A stretch of 36,973 bases of DNA, taken from assembly GCA_035267045.1 (NCBI GenBank), contig DATFMH010000168.1, forward strand, positions 1-36,973. The letters run 5' to 3'. Origin of the DNA: DATFMH01 sp035267045 (GTDB lineage: Bacteria; Bacteroidota; Rhodothermia; Balneolales; DATFMH01). The notes beneath the pieces were generated by a model. It was not told where the DNA came from. It did no database searches and saw nothing but the letters and a program-made list of their open reading frames with translations. The translations under genes were made by a program, and so were the position numbers. Position 1 is the first letter of the stretch; each line of letters begins with the position of its first letter. Of this stretch, positions 9,401 to 16,553 are shown piece after piece.

Positions 9401-9563
9401 TGGCACCTGGAAGAGTCGTCGTTACCGTTACGACAGGAAATTCCACTTCCGGAAATAGATCGACTCCCATTCTGGAAAAAGCCATGTATCCGAATACAAG
9501 CAAGGCCGACATTATTGTAATGGTCGTAACTGGTCGCTTAATGGATATATCTGTAATTCGCAT
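6483..9563 (-). CDS. RND efflux pump, HAE1/AcrB-type inner-membrane transporter
   Basis: Proton-driven exporter of 1026 residues, the usual size for AcrB relatives. The N-terminal cytoplasmic/TM1 signature (ISIKRPVTTITIMSALLVFG) is followed by the first porter loop (FPEVEFPVVTVTTTLPGASP). TM4 carries the proton-relay acidic pair Asp399-Asp400 in LAVGLVIDDTIVVLEN. The two-fold internal repeat shows as a second large periplasmic loop starting near IGTEFIPKSDESRFQV and a C-terminal TM bundle (GIIMLVGLVVKNAILLVD). The DD pair fits the HAE1 (hydrophobe/amphiphile) rather than the metal-exporting subfamily. It lies between the tolC-like gene (38 bp gap) and the adaptor gene (28 bp gap) on the same strand. 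Confidence 0.96.
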   Translation of the reverse strand: MRITDISIKRPVTTITIMSALLVFGYMAFSRMGVDLFPEVEFPVVTVTTTLPGASPDVMDQEVTNTLEEQINTISGIKNITSQSYDGLSNIAVQFELSKDANVAAEEVRAKVNLARKDLPRDIDPPIVQKLDIASSPVVWISVSGKVPYLQLSQYADKTLKEQLQTVSGVGNVEVSGLRQREMRVWLYPQKLYARGLTAMDVVRAIQSNHLELPGGRIEEQKKEYTIKVQGEYLTPKGLSNLVIKSENGKTTYLHDVAKVQTGTEDYRTIAHYNGIPTIGLGIRKQSGANTVAVADAIRAKVNQLRKNSPQGINVSIASDNSNFIKKSIGGVQFDIILGVILTAIIMFVFLRNLRITMISIVSIPISLIGGFIIMNALNFTVNDLTMLAMSLAVGLVIDDTIVVLENIFRHVEMGEKGMEAASVGTTEVGFAVLAATSTVVAVFLPVAFMKGIIGRFFYQFGMTVAITMIISLFVSFTLTPFLCSRLLKHEKKHNAFYNTLENFFIWLEEFYAKTLQWGIRHRGAVMGIAVAAFVGGMSLLPFIGTEFIPKSDESRFQVSFEMPTGASIHEMNQRMYSMEQLLFKYDQVKSVFGSVGSGASQEVNKGIFRVNMVPKDQRSISQQDLMNKVRNQFTKKFPSMTIAVSPVSNAGGGGRQADIQYIIRGPDVQKLGTISQEVIKKLKQQGNFVDLDTDLRLSKPNIQVDINRDLAYNLGVNVSSISNEIYALFGGMDVAKYTHNGYRYKIRVKAQPDYRDTPSNLDEIETRGSDGHLMKAANLINYQVGKGPNVINRYNRMQSVSIFADTKGISTGKGLTIVGNTVKKLLPKNNQWSTELGGQSQNMVESFGYLLQALAISILIVYMVLAIQFESFIHPLTILISLPLTMIGVFGALFLTGITLNIFTFIGIIMLVGLVVKNAILLVDLADQQRRKGDDKITAMITAGRLRLRPILMTAASVIIALVPVALAISEGGETRQPLGVAVIGGMITSTVLTLLVIPVVYLLFDDATEWVKRLFTKNTNNENS

Positions 9564-9601
9564 GTTTAAATATCAAAAAGGTTCAATATTCTCTTGTGAG
9601 A

Positions 9602-11083
9602 TTAATTCTCGTTTTTAACAGCTTTGACTTTCAACTGACCGGTGGCCTTTTGCAATTTAAGATGAGCCACTTTGTGTTGATATATGCTGTTATAATAGGA
9701 TAACTCGGCTTGTCGGAGTGCCTGACGGGCGTCTAATACCGATACCTGATCGAGTGTCCCATTTTTAAAACCGGCCTGGGCCAGCCTTAGTCCTTCTTTG
9801 GCCTGTTGCAAGGTCATTTTCTGAGCTTCAACCGATTGTGCCTCATTATTAATTCCCAATAAGGCGCTTCTGACATCGTAGAGTACCTGTTCTTTACTGT
9901 TAAGATAATTCAACTTTTGCTGACGATATTGTGATTTACTCTGTACAATAGATCCTTCACGGGACAAATTGAATATGTTCCATCTCAAAGTTAAACCGGC
10001 ATTCCACGCATATCCGAAAGTAAAAAAGTTATCCGGGTTAAAAGGGGATCCGTGTGGGTTGGGTTTATTATAATTTTGATTCAGATATGCACTGAGAGTA
10101 GGCAGATATTGACTGTAATTGGCCAGCACAGATTGACGCTGCAGGCGTACCTCTAACAGGTTTGTTGCCAGTTGTGGATTTTCATGAAGGGCCAGACGGA
10201 CCGCATTGCTTTCGTTGGTATCTACGGGTTTGTATTCAAGAGAATCCTTAAGGGTTACGTCGCTATGTTGAGATAACCCTAAAAGCTTATAAAATGCTGC
10301 CTGTGCCTGTTCCAGGTTGTTTTTTGCCTGAATCATCTGTGTACGTGCATTGGCCACATCAACTTTGGCGCGTAAGACATTAAAATTAGTAGCGGTGCCG
10401 AACTTGGCTTTATTTTGAACATCCTGAAGACTGGCTTCACTAACACTCAGGAACTGCTTATTGACATTGTACTGTTTTTGAAGCAGCAGCAACTGGTAAT
10501 AACTCTGCTCAACACCATAAACTACATTCTGGCTGACATCCTGTACCTGCTTATCTGTTAGAGCGTTATATAATTTGGCAGCTCTCAGTCCGGCAGCTGC
10601 AGAGCCATCGATTAATGGTTGCTCGATATGGAGTTGTAAATCATAAGTCTTAAGTGCACCGGCTTTAAAAGTACGCCCGTTAATGTTGAATTCGGCTACC
10701 TTATCCAGGTGATTATAAGTACCGTTAACAGTAGCTGTAGGAACGACACTTCCGTATGCTTCTAAAATACGTCCATGAGCATATGTTTGGTTCTCTACCG
10801 CTGTTTGAATGTTCCTGTTGTATTGAAGGGCCAGTTTGATGGCATCCGTAAGTTGTAACTTACCTTTCACAACAGGCAATTCATCTTGTTTTACTTTATA
10901 GCTCGATGGCTTCACTGTCTGACCAGAAGGTATTGTATCCGCCTTGGTTTTCTGTTGCTGCCAATCCTGGTAAGCCTTTGTCTCGGTGTCCTGTAAATCT
11001 TGATTGATGGACGCAGGTGTCATACAACCCTGTAACAAAACACATGTTAGCAGCAGGGTAAGAATTGATGATAATGATTTCAT
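9602..11083 (-). CDS. TolC-family outer-membrane efflux lipoprotein
   Basis: Outer-membrane channel of the tripartite efflux system, 493 residues. It has a lipoprotein signal peptide with lipobox LLQGC (Cys20) and two OEP repeats. The first begins around LQLTDAIKLALQYNRNIQTA, the second around ESNAVRLALHENPQLATNLL. Each is followed by long Ala/Gln-rich amphipathic helices expected of the TolC tunnel, ending in the AQAGFKNGTLDQVSVLDARQ motif typical of the family. The start codon overlaps the stop of the tetR gene by 4 bp, so the two are probably translationally coupled. Both this channel and the adaptor are predicted lipoproteins. Confidence 0.94.
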   Translation of the reverse strand: MKSLSSILTLLLTCVLLQGCMTPASINQDLQDTETKAYQDWQQQKTKADTIPSGQTVKPSSYKVKQDELPVVKGKLQLTDAIKLALQYNRNIQTAVENQTYAHGRILEAYGSVVPTATVNGTYNHLDKVAEFNINGRTFKAGALKTYDLQLHIEQPLIDGSAAAGLRAAKLYNALTDKQVQDVSQNVVYGVEQSYYQLLLLQKQYNVNKQFLSVSEASLQDVQNKAKFGTATNFNVLRAKVDVANARTQMIQAKNNLEQAQAAFYKLLGLSQHSDVTLKDSLEYKPVDTNESNAVRLALHENPQLATNLLEVRLQRQSVLANYSQYLPTLSAYLNQNYNKPNPHGSPFNPDNFFTFGYAWNAGLTLRWNIFNLSREGSIVQSKSQYRQQKLNYLNSKEQVLYDVRSALLGINNEAQSVEAQKMTLQQAKEGLRLAQAGFKNGTLDQVSVLDARQALRQAELSYYNSIYQHKVAHLKLQKATGQLKVKAVKNEN

Positions 11084-11712
11084 GTTTGTGACTGGTTTGA
11101 CAAAATTCCGTTCAAAATTATATCAAAAAAATTATTTACGTCGTTTTTCAGATCTCTCTGTTTGTCATTAAGAATGTATTGTACGGTTATGGCAATGGTC
11201 GATTCCATGAATGAAATCGCCGCAATCTCGGAATCGACTGGTCGAAATACGCCTTTATCAATTCCTTGCTGAATTGTGGTTGCCAGCTTTTCTATAAAAA
11301 CTTCATAATTACTACTCATATATCGCTCTTTACGAACATGAGCCTGATGGTGGTTATACAGTAAAGCCCGGAAAGTGTTTCGGTATTCGTCAAAAAAATT
11401 GGTGCTGAACAACAGGTATTTTTTCATTTTATCAACAGGTTCCAGGTTGCTGTCAAGAATATTCAACAACTCCGTATATAATGGATTTAGACTTGAATCG
11501 ATAGAAGAACATACCAGCTCATCTTTATCCTTGAAATGGAGGTAAACCGTCCCTTTGGCAATTCCAGCTCTTTGAGCAACCCGGCTAACGGTAAGGTTTT
11601 CCACCCCCTTTTCTCCAATGAGTTCCAATACAGCCTGATGGATCGTATTTTTGGTAAATTCCTCCAACAGGTGTTTGCGCTTCTCCTTGAGTTTCAATGT
11701 CTTCTTATTCAT
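11080..11712 (-). CDS. TetR/AcrR-family transcriptional repressor of the efflux operon
   Basis: A 210-residue regulator. The helix-turn-helix is at about residues 40-60 (TVSRVAQRAGIAKGTVYLHF), with the family hallmarks GVxxxTVxxVAxxAGxxKGTxYxHF. The C-terminal part is helical and variable, as expected for ligand binding and dimerisation. It is first in the operon and overlaps the tolC-like gene by 4 bp, so it probably regulates itself and the pump genes. A 6-2-6 palindrome TGACCA-GA-TGGTCA 83 bp upstream of the start is the likely operator. The inducing ligand is unknown. Confidence 0.93.
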   Translation of the reverse strand: MNKKTLKLKEKRKHLLEEFTKNTIHQAVLELIGEKGVENLTVSRVAQRAGIAKGTVYLHFKDKDELVCSSIDSSLNPLYTELLNILDSNLEPVDKMKKYLLFSTNFFDEYRNTFRALLYNHHQAHVRKERYMSSNYEVFIEKLATTIQQGIDKGVFRPVDSEIAAISFMESTIAITVQYILNDKQRDLKNDVNNFFDIILNGILSNQSQT

Positions 11713-11794
11713 TATAATGGTTCGGTATAAACGAATTGTTACTGGCCATCTAAATGTAAAAACAAATACTTAATGTATTCTCGGTCTTGTAAAA

Positions 11795-11808
11795 TGACCA
11801 GATGGTCA
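11795..11808. promoter_or_regulatory. Probable TetR operator palindrome
   Basis: Perfect 6-bp arms TGACCA (11795-11800) and TGGTCA (11803-11808) around a 2-bp spacer, in an A/T-rich region upstream of tetR. TetR-family repressors typically bind palindromes of this size next to their own promoter. The site also lies 400 bp upstream of the divergent proline dehydrogenase gene, so control of that gene cannot be excluded. Confidence 0.6.
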
Positions 11809-12072
11809 AATTAATGACATTATATACATTTATCAAATTTTTTAATTGTGAATTTTACCGGTCGGCTTTAGTACCTATGTCGCTGCTTATCCCGATTTCA
11901 GGATAATTTGTACGTTAATGTCTAACAAAAGTTTTAATTGAAAAGTTTGTTTTTCATATCGTTTCAAAAATTTATTAAAAAAGAAAAAAAGAGCTAAATT
12001 ATCGGCAGAACAAAGATCATCCATATAAAAACCGGAATAAAAAAAACATGATTTTTCCGGGTGCTATATGAT

Positions 12073-12180
12073 ATGATTGGTTTTACATATTATATTGCCG
12101 TTGATTTTAAAAAAAAATTTCAGGATGAGATGCTGCGGGAAATAGAAAGAATATTTCGTAAATTTTTCACGCTTGCGTAA
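12073..12180 (+). CDS. Possible 35-residue small protein (leader of proline dehydrogenase)
   Basis: ATG to TAA, encoding a 35-residue peptide that starts MIGFTYYIAVDFKKK and continues with an amphipathic charged helix (residues 16-31, rich in Glu, Arg and Phe). It ends 26 bp before the proline dehydrogenase start in the same direction. A frame this short can arise by chance in A/T-rich DNA. I see no ribosome binding site, but genes here generally lack one. It has no recognisable family. It could be a leader peptide, a small membrane-associated protein, or nothing. Confidence 0.2.
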   Translation: MIGFTYYIAVDFKKKFQDEMLREIERIFRKFFTLA

Positions 12181-12206
12181 ATAATTGATTATTAATCTTT
12201 GAATAC

Positions 12207-13058
12207 ATGAAATTACCATTTGTTTTAGCCAAGAGATTCGTTGCCGGTGAAAATTTTTCCCAGGCAATACCAAAAGTTGAGGAAATCAATAAGTCTGATA
12301 TTAAAGTTACATTGGATTTATTGGGTGAGAATGTAAGAGATCGAGAAACCGCTGACGAAACGGTCAAAAACTATATTAATTTACTGAAAGGTATCAATGA
12401 GAAAGGGCTGAATGCCAGTATTTCGATTAAGCTGACAATGCTGGGACTTGATATTGATTATAAATATTGTCGCGATAACTTATTTTCACTTCTCGATGTC
12501 GCCCGCAAATTCGATCAGTTTGTCAGAATTGATATGGAGGGATCTGATTATACTCAAAAGACCATGGATATCTTTCGGGAAGCGCATGAAGAATACGGCA
12601 AACATGTAGGAATCGTTATACAGGCATACCTCCATCGTTCAAAACAGGATATCGACGAATTAGCGGAAATGGGTGCCGATGTCCGTCTCGTTAAAGGGGC
12701 ATATAAAGAACCGGAACGACTTGCCATTCAGGGGATGCCGGCTATTCGGGAAGCCTTTAAGGAGTACACGAAAGTATTATTGGAGAAAACGCCATATCCA
12801 CGTATTGCCACTCATGATGATGAGCTTATAGAGTGGACAAAGAAATATGCCGCGGATAATGGAATAGGCAAAGCACGTTTCGAGTATCAGATGTTATATG
12901 GATTGCGACAGCAAACATGTGAAGAACTCTCTGATCAGGGATACAACGTGCGTATTTATATTCCTTACGGGACAATGTGGTTCCCATATTTTTCCAGACG
13001 GCTGAAGGAACGAAAAGAAAATATATGGTTCGTTCTTTCGACCTTATTTAAAAGTTGA
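12207..13058 (+). CDS. Proline dehydrogenase, monofunctional (PutB/PRODH type)
   Basis: FAD-dependent oxidation of L-proline to pyrroline-5-carboxylate, first step of proline catabolism, usually coupled to membrane quinones. At 283 residues it covers the complete beta/alpha barrel. Visible motifs are SIKLTMLG with Lys76, FVRIDMEGS (Asp109), DVRLVKGAYKEP (Arg160, Lys163), RIATHD, and the C-terminal RIYIPYGTMWFPYFSRRLKE with Arg264-Arg265, which bind the proline carboxylate in characterised PRODHs. There is no fused aldehyde dehydrogenase domain and no P5C dehydrogenase gene nearby, so the second step must be encoded elsewhere. The start follows an A/T-rich leader without Shine-Dalgarno. A strong terminator follows, so the gene is probably monocistronic. 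Confidence 0.93.
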   Translation: MKLPFVLAKRFVAGENFSQAIPKVEEINKSDIKVTLDLLGENVRDRETADETVKNYINLLKGINEKGLNASISIKLTMLGLDIDYKYCRDNLFSLLDVARKFDQFVRIDMEGSDYTQKTMDIFREAHEEYGKHVGIVIQAYLHRSKQDIDELAEMGADVRLVKGAYKEPERLAIQGMPAIREAFKEYTKVLLEKTPYPRIATHDDELIEWTKKYAADNGIGKARFEYQMLYGLRQQTCEELSDQGYNVRIYIPYGTMWFPYFSRRLKERKENIWFVLSTLFKS

Positions 13059-13085
13059 GCTGACAAAGCGCTTTTATTTTCGAAT

Positions 13086-13130
13086 AAGGCTATGCATTAT
13101 AAATGGGTATAAGAATGCATAGCCTTTTTT
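13086..13130 (+). terminator. Rho-independent terminator after proline dehydrogenase
   Basis: Thirteen-base perfect arms AAGGCTATGCATT (13086-13098) and AATGCATAGCCTT (13114-13126) with a 15-base loop, followed by a T run to 13130. The near-symmetrical A/T flanks could allow function in both directions, but only the upstream plus-strand gene needs it. Confidence 0.88.
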
Positions 13131-13155
13131 CGTATAAATTGTAAACATAAGACTA

Positions 13156-15297
13156 TTGAAGCGAATACTCTCAAAATACGGTGTATCACTGGGCATAGGC
13201 GTCATCGCTTTGTTTATTCCGCTGGTTCGAAACCTGCATATCGAATCAGCTATCATTGCGTCTGTTGCCGGTACGGTTCTTGCCGCTTATGTTTCCACTA
13301 AATCAAGTGAAACAAAAAGTGACAAGCGAAGACTCCTGGAAATTATTACGGTTGTCTACGCTGCCGCTGTCCCGTTAGCCATATTCAGTTTCATTGGCGG
13401 ATGTTTTAGCGTGGATGGACTGGGATATTGGATCTTTTACCCTTCGTTCAGTATCTATTTCGTATATAGCATCGGACGTTATTTCAGAAAGTCGGGTTTC
13501 TCCCATGCCTTGTTTTGGACATGGATAATTATTCTATTCATTGCTGTGGGTGAGTTTTTACTTGAGTTTTACCTGCTTCCCCAGGTCTATTTTTACAATC
13601 ATATTTGGGGAGGGTGGCCCGGCCCTATTTATGATGAAGCCATTCATTTTCGTGTGTCGGTTGTTTATTTCCGGTTTATAACTTTCTGTTGGGCCAGTAT
13701 ATTTTGGTTATTACCGGAATTCTGGGCGAATCGTTTTGCCAAATGGGCTGTTGCTGTACTCACATTAAGCCTTGGGTTGAGTTATGCTACAATGGCTCAG
13801 AACAGGATAATTTCACCACGAAGTTATATCCAACAGGTATTGGGAGGTAAAAAAGTTACTCCTCATTTTGTATTCTATTATGACAAGAAATTTTATTCCG
13901 ATTGGGATATCTACCGGTTTAGTAAAATGGCGGAATTTGATTTTGAGGAAATAACCCGGAAACTGAATATTCCGCCACCTGACCAGAAAATTCAGTGTTA
14001 TTTTTATGCGCACGCATGGCAGAAGAAAGAACTGGTTGGTGCCAAATATACCAGCTATGTACCGGTTTGGAGTTCTGTTGATCAATTACATATCGAAAAG
14101 CAGGCTATTAACAGGGTACTGAGACATGAATTGGTTCACGTTCTTGCCAAGCAATTCGGGAACCGGTGGATTCATGCCAGTTGGAGCATCGGGCTGGTAG
14201 AGGGATTGGCCGTAGCTCTTTCTCCGGACGAATCGCAGGTGGCTACACTGAATCAGCTGGTGGCCGCTTCCAAACCGTGGCCGGATACGAAAGACCTTGA
14301 GAATGCCTTGTCTTTTTCAGGTTTTTATACCGGTCGTGGAAATGTTAATTACACTACAGCCGGTTCTTTCGTTCAATATCTGTTGAATAATTATCCGGTT
14401 TCGGATCTCAAAAAAGCATATAAGACATCTGATATCAAGAATGCATACCCGGCCAATATGAATAAAATTGTTAGTGGCTGGCATCAGGTATTAAAGAAAA
14501 CACCGGTCGATTCAGCCGATATGGAGGCTTCAAGGCAGTTATTTTCCGTCCCCTCAATTTTTGAAGAAAAATGTCCGCATACCATTACCCCGATGTACGC
14601 CCTGTATGATCATTACAAATATGATATGGCGGTCAAAGACACCGGTAATGCGATTGTGACGCTCGAAAAGGGATTACATATGCATCCCGATGAAGAAAGT
14701 TTCTGGCTTCCATGGTCGTACCTGGAATTAAAATGGGGACACCCAGATAGTGTAACGACATTATTCAATCCTGTAGATACGACACAAAAAGGATCAATTA
14801 TTAATGTCCGGCTCGCGGATGCTTACCTGATGCAGGATAGTGTCTCGTTGGCCCATGAATATCTTGGCAAAGCCAAAAAATTAAATAACGGGAAAAATCG
14901 TATCGATTGGTTGGCAGAGCGTCTGGATTTTCGCGATACACTTTCAAACTGGAGAGATTACCTGGATATCAATTACCGTCATCATGTAATCACACCAACC
15001 TGCTTTGATTCGCTTGCACCCGATAATAGGTTGTTGGCCATGCAGCTAATGATTCGAAATAATCAGGATAAAAATTTCACAATATATGCAGAAAAGTTGC
15101 TCGGTACTCCTTTATCCAAATATTACTTTGATGATTTCCTGAGGACCGTTGAATACGCTGCATTGAAAAAGTATTTTGGAATAGCGAATCAAATGATTCA
15201 AAAAATGGGGAAATATCCCTGGCGATTGCGGGAAGAACAACGACTTAACACGATGAAACGATTCGTCGCTTTTTTGCAAAACCCGGAGCCCAAGTAA
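13156..15297 (+). CDS. Membrane-anchored gluzincin-like metalloprotease with C-terminal helical repeats
   Basis: A 713-residue protein. The first ~215 residues hold about six hydrophobic segments (around 10-25, 30-47, 63-82, 90-106, 118-140, 165-186, 195-213). A peptidase domain follows, with HELVH at 324-328 and a downstream Glu349 in LVEGLAVAL; this HExxH-(20)-E spacing is that of gluzincins (M1/MA-like). The C-terminal ~300 residues look TPR-like (ALYDHYKYDMAVKDTGNAIV; VRLADAYLMQDSVSLAHEYL). The likely start is TTG: the frame is closed by TAA at 13135 and the next in-frame ATG is about 200 codons downstream. Topology suggests a protease domain outside the inner membrane. The specific substrate is unknown. 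It is not obviously linked to its neighbours. Confidence 0.75.
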   Translation: MKRILSKYGVSLGIGVIALFIPLVRNLHIESAIIASVAGTVLAAYVSTKSSETKSDKRRLLEIITVVYAAAVPLAIFSFIGGCFSVDGLGYWIFYPSFSIYFVYSIGRYFRKSGFSHALFWTWIIILFIAVGEFLLEFYLLPQVYFYNHIWGGWPGPIYDEAIHFRVSVVYFRFITFCWASIFWLLPEFWANRFAKWAVAVLTLSLGLSYATMAQNRIISPRSYIQQVLGGKKVTPHFVFYYDKKFYSDWDIYRFSKMAEFDFEEITRKLNIPPPDQKIQCYFYAHAWQKKELVGAKYTSYVPVWSSVDQLHIEKQAINRVLRHELVHVLAKQFGNRWIHASWSIGLVEGLAVALSPDESQVATLNQLVAASKPWPDTKDLENALSFSGFYTGRGNVNYTTAGSFVQYLLNNYPVSDLKKAYKTSDIKNAYPANMNKIVSGWHQVLKKTPVDSADMEASRQLFSVPSIFEEKCPHTITPMYALYDHYKYDMAVKDTGNAIVTLEKGLHMHPDEESFWLPWSYLELKWGHPDSVTTLFNPVDTTQKGSIINVRLADAYLMQDSVSLAHEYLGKAKKLNNGKNRIDWLAERLDFRDTLSNWRDYLDINYRHHVITPTCFDSLAPDNRLLAMQLMIRNNQDKNFTIYAEKLLGTPLSKYYFDDFLRTVEYAALKKYFGIANQMIQKMGKYPWRLREEQRLNTMKRFVAFLQNPEPK

Positions 15298-15357
15298 TAA
15301 TCGATGGGTTTCAATTTGGTATTAACGTTGACTGTAGGTAATTATTCAACCATATTT

Positions 15358-15374
15358 CTTTGTGCCTTTGTGCA
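15358..15374 (+). repeat. CTTTGTGCC-type repeat fragment
   Basis: CTTTGTGCCTTTGTGCA in the spacer between the metalloprotease and ferritin genes; the same core occurs at 231-242. It is a short degenerate dispersed repeat with no apparent link to either gene. Confidence 0.35.
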
Positions 15375-15500
15375 CTAAGCTAAATCTGAAATAAATATCT
15401 GTTATTTTGATTATGACCTTGAAAGGTTTTAATTATAAAAGTGACGAAGAATAAATAACTAAGCTATTCGAATTAAAAAAACTATTAAAATTATTTTATT

Positions 15501-16007
15501 ATGAAAGAGAACGTAGTTAAAGCTGTTAATAAACAGATTCAGGCAGAATTTGAATCTGCCTATTTGTATTTGGCCATGTCATCTTATTTCGAGTCTGAAA
15601 ATCTTAAGGGTTTTGCAAAATGGATGAGAGTGCAATGGGATGAAGAACTACAGCACGCCTTCAAATTTTATAACATGCTTATCGAACGCGATGAGAAGGT
15701 GGAATTACTCGATTTGAAAAAGCCCGGTAATGATTTTGGCACCCCGATGGAGGCTTTTATAAGCACACTTGAGCATGAGCAGTTGATCACAGGGAAAATT
15801 AATGATCTTTACAACCTTGCACTGGAAGAGAAAGATTTTCCCTTGCAGAATCTCTTACATTGGTTTATAGACGAACAGGTTGAAGAGGAAAACAATGTCA
15901 GGGATATCATCGATCAATTAAAATTGATAGGGGAAAATGGTACGGGATTGTATATGCTTGACAGGGAATTAGCCCAACGACAAAACGTCTCTGACGGGCA
16001 AAATTAG
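15501..16007 (+). CDS. ftnA: Non-haem ferritin (FtnA type)
   Basis: Iron storage and detoxification: 24-mer shells oxidise Fe(II) at a di-iron centre and store ferric mineral. 168 residues, typical of bacterial ferritins. Ferroxidase ligands are recognisable: Glu16 in QAEFESAYLYL, Glu49 and His52 in WDEELQHAFKFYN, a Glu in the helix STLEHEQLI, and the acidic WFIDEQVEEENNV segment of helix D. No haem-binding methionine pattern of bacterioferritin is evident. The leader is A/T-only before ATG, without Shine-Dalgarno. No Fur-box was recognised. It is followed by a hairpin at 16057-16089 that may end the transcript. Confidence 0.95.
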   Translation: MKENVVKAVNKQIQAEFESAYLYLAMSSYFESENLKGFAKWMRVQWDEELQHAFKFYNMLIERDEKVELLDLKKPGNDFGTPMEAFISTLEHEQLITGKINDLYNLALEEKDFPLQNLLHWFIDEQVEEENNVRDIIDQLKLIGENGTGLYMLDRELAQRQNVSDGQN

Positions 16008-16056
16008 ATAAATTTTTTAGACACAGATTTACGCAAATAAAAGCGGATTTAATTCT

Positions 16057-16089
16057 ATCGGTCAGACGGTTCAAAACCGTCAGTCCGAT
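16057..16089 (+). other. Stable hairpin downstream of ferritin
   Basis: ATCGGTCAGACGGTT and AACCGTCAGTCCGAT form a long stem with only two mismatched positions around a CAA loop. There is no U-run directly after it, so it is not a classical intrinsic terminator; it may stabilise the ferritin mRNA 3' end or be another REP-like unit. Confidence 0.5.
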
Positions 16090-16116
16090 GGATGATTTTT
16101 AAGCAAGCCTACCACG

Positions 16117-16229
16117 CTGTCATTCCGGGGGAATCGAGGGATCTTTTAGGGCTTTAAGCTTTTAATCGTTTAGAAATAAGATCAGGAATTGTCCGTTGAT
16201 AGATTCCTCCACTTAGGTCGGAATGACAG
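16117..16229 (+). repeat. 113-bp element with terminal inverted repeats (copy 2)
   Basis: Begins CTGTCATTCC and ends GGAATGACAG, a perfect 10-bp terminal inverted repeat. It shares CGAGGGATCT and AGGGCTTTAA near the left end and AGATTCCTCC near the right end with copy 1 at 3394-3509, in the same orientation. Directly after it, a second partial motif (CATTCCGAGCGG, about 16249-16260, then CAATGACAG) suggests a decayed additional copy. Confidence 0.6.
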
Positions 16230-16553
16230 GCAGGGAAAGAGTCCCGTTCATTCCGAGCGGTCTCTGGGACCAATGACAGTTAAAGGTTCTGACTCATTCC
16301 TGCTCAACAGGTTATTATTTCTGTGACCTGCCAATCTGATTATTTCTTTTGTTAGCTGCTATAAACATAGGTTGACAGCTTAGTTGGTTGGTCGTTGTCG
16401 GTGGTTTAGCTATTCGGCAAGCGGCCGTTTCATGTCAACGGCGGTCTGTGGTTAGTCGTCTAATTTTTCAGAATCCCTGATGTCCCGGGAAATTTTCTTA
16501 ATACACTCAATAACTCAATAACAATTCTGGCTTCTATATTCTGTATCCTTTTC
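16230..16553. repeat. Gene-free spacer with repeat modules between ferritin and tyrA
   Basis: After the 113-bp element the spacer carries unclassified sequence, then an AATACACTCAATAACTCAAT tract (16500-16519) and TTCTGGCTTCTATATTCT (16525-16542), the same two modules found at 4000-4069 but in the opposite order. The two flanking genes are convergent, so no promoter is expected; no clear intrinsic terminator is visible. Confidence 0.45.

Larger units (their letters stand above)
11713..12206. promoter_or_regulatory. Divergent regulatory spacer between tetR and proline dehydrogenase
   Basis: 494 bp, strongly A/T-rich with poly-A tracts around 11976-11990 and 12040-12050. It must hold the promoters for the minus-strand efflux operon and the plus-strand proline dehydrogenase gene. 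Besides the TetR palindrome and a possible 35-codon reading frame at 12073-12180, I see no strong hairpin or riboswitch-like structure. Confidence 0.4.

Noticed and set aside
12064..12367. Minus-strand open frames overlapping the proline dehydrogenase start
   Set aside because: They are antisense to a well-supported gene and rich in A/T-biased codons with no recognisable domain.
13220..13240. tRNA T-loop-like GGTTCGAAACC
   Set aside because: It is inside the metalloprotease coding sequence with no cloverleaf around it.
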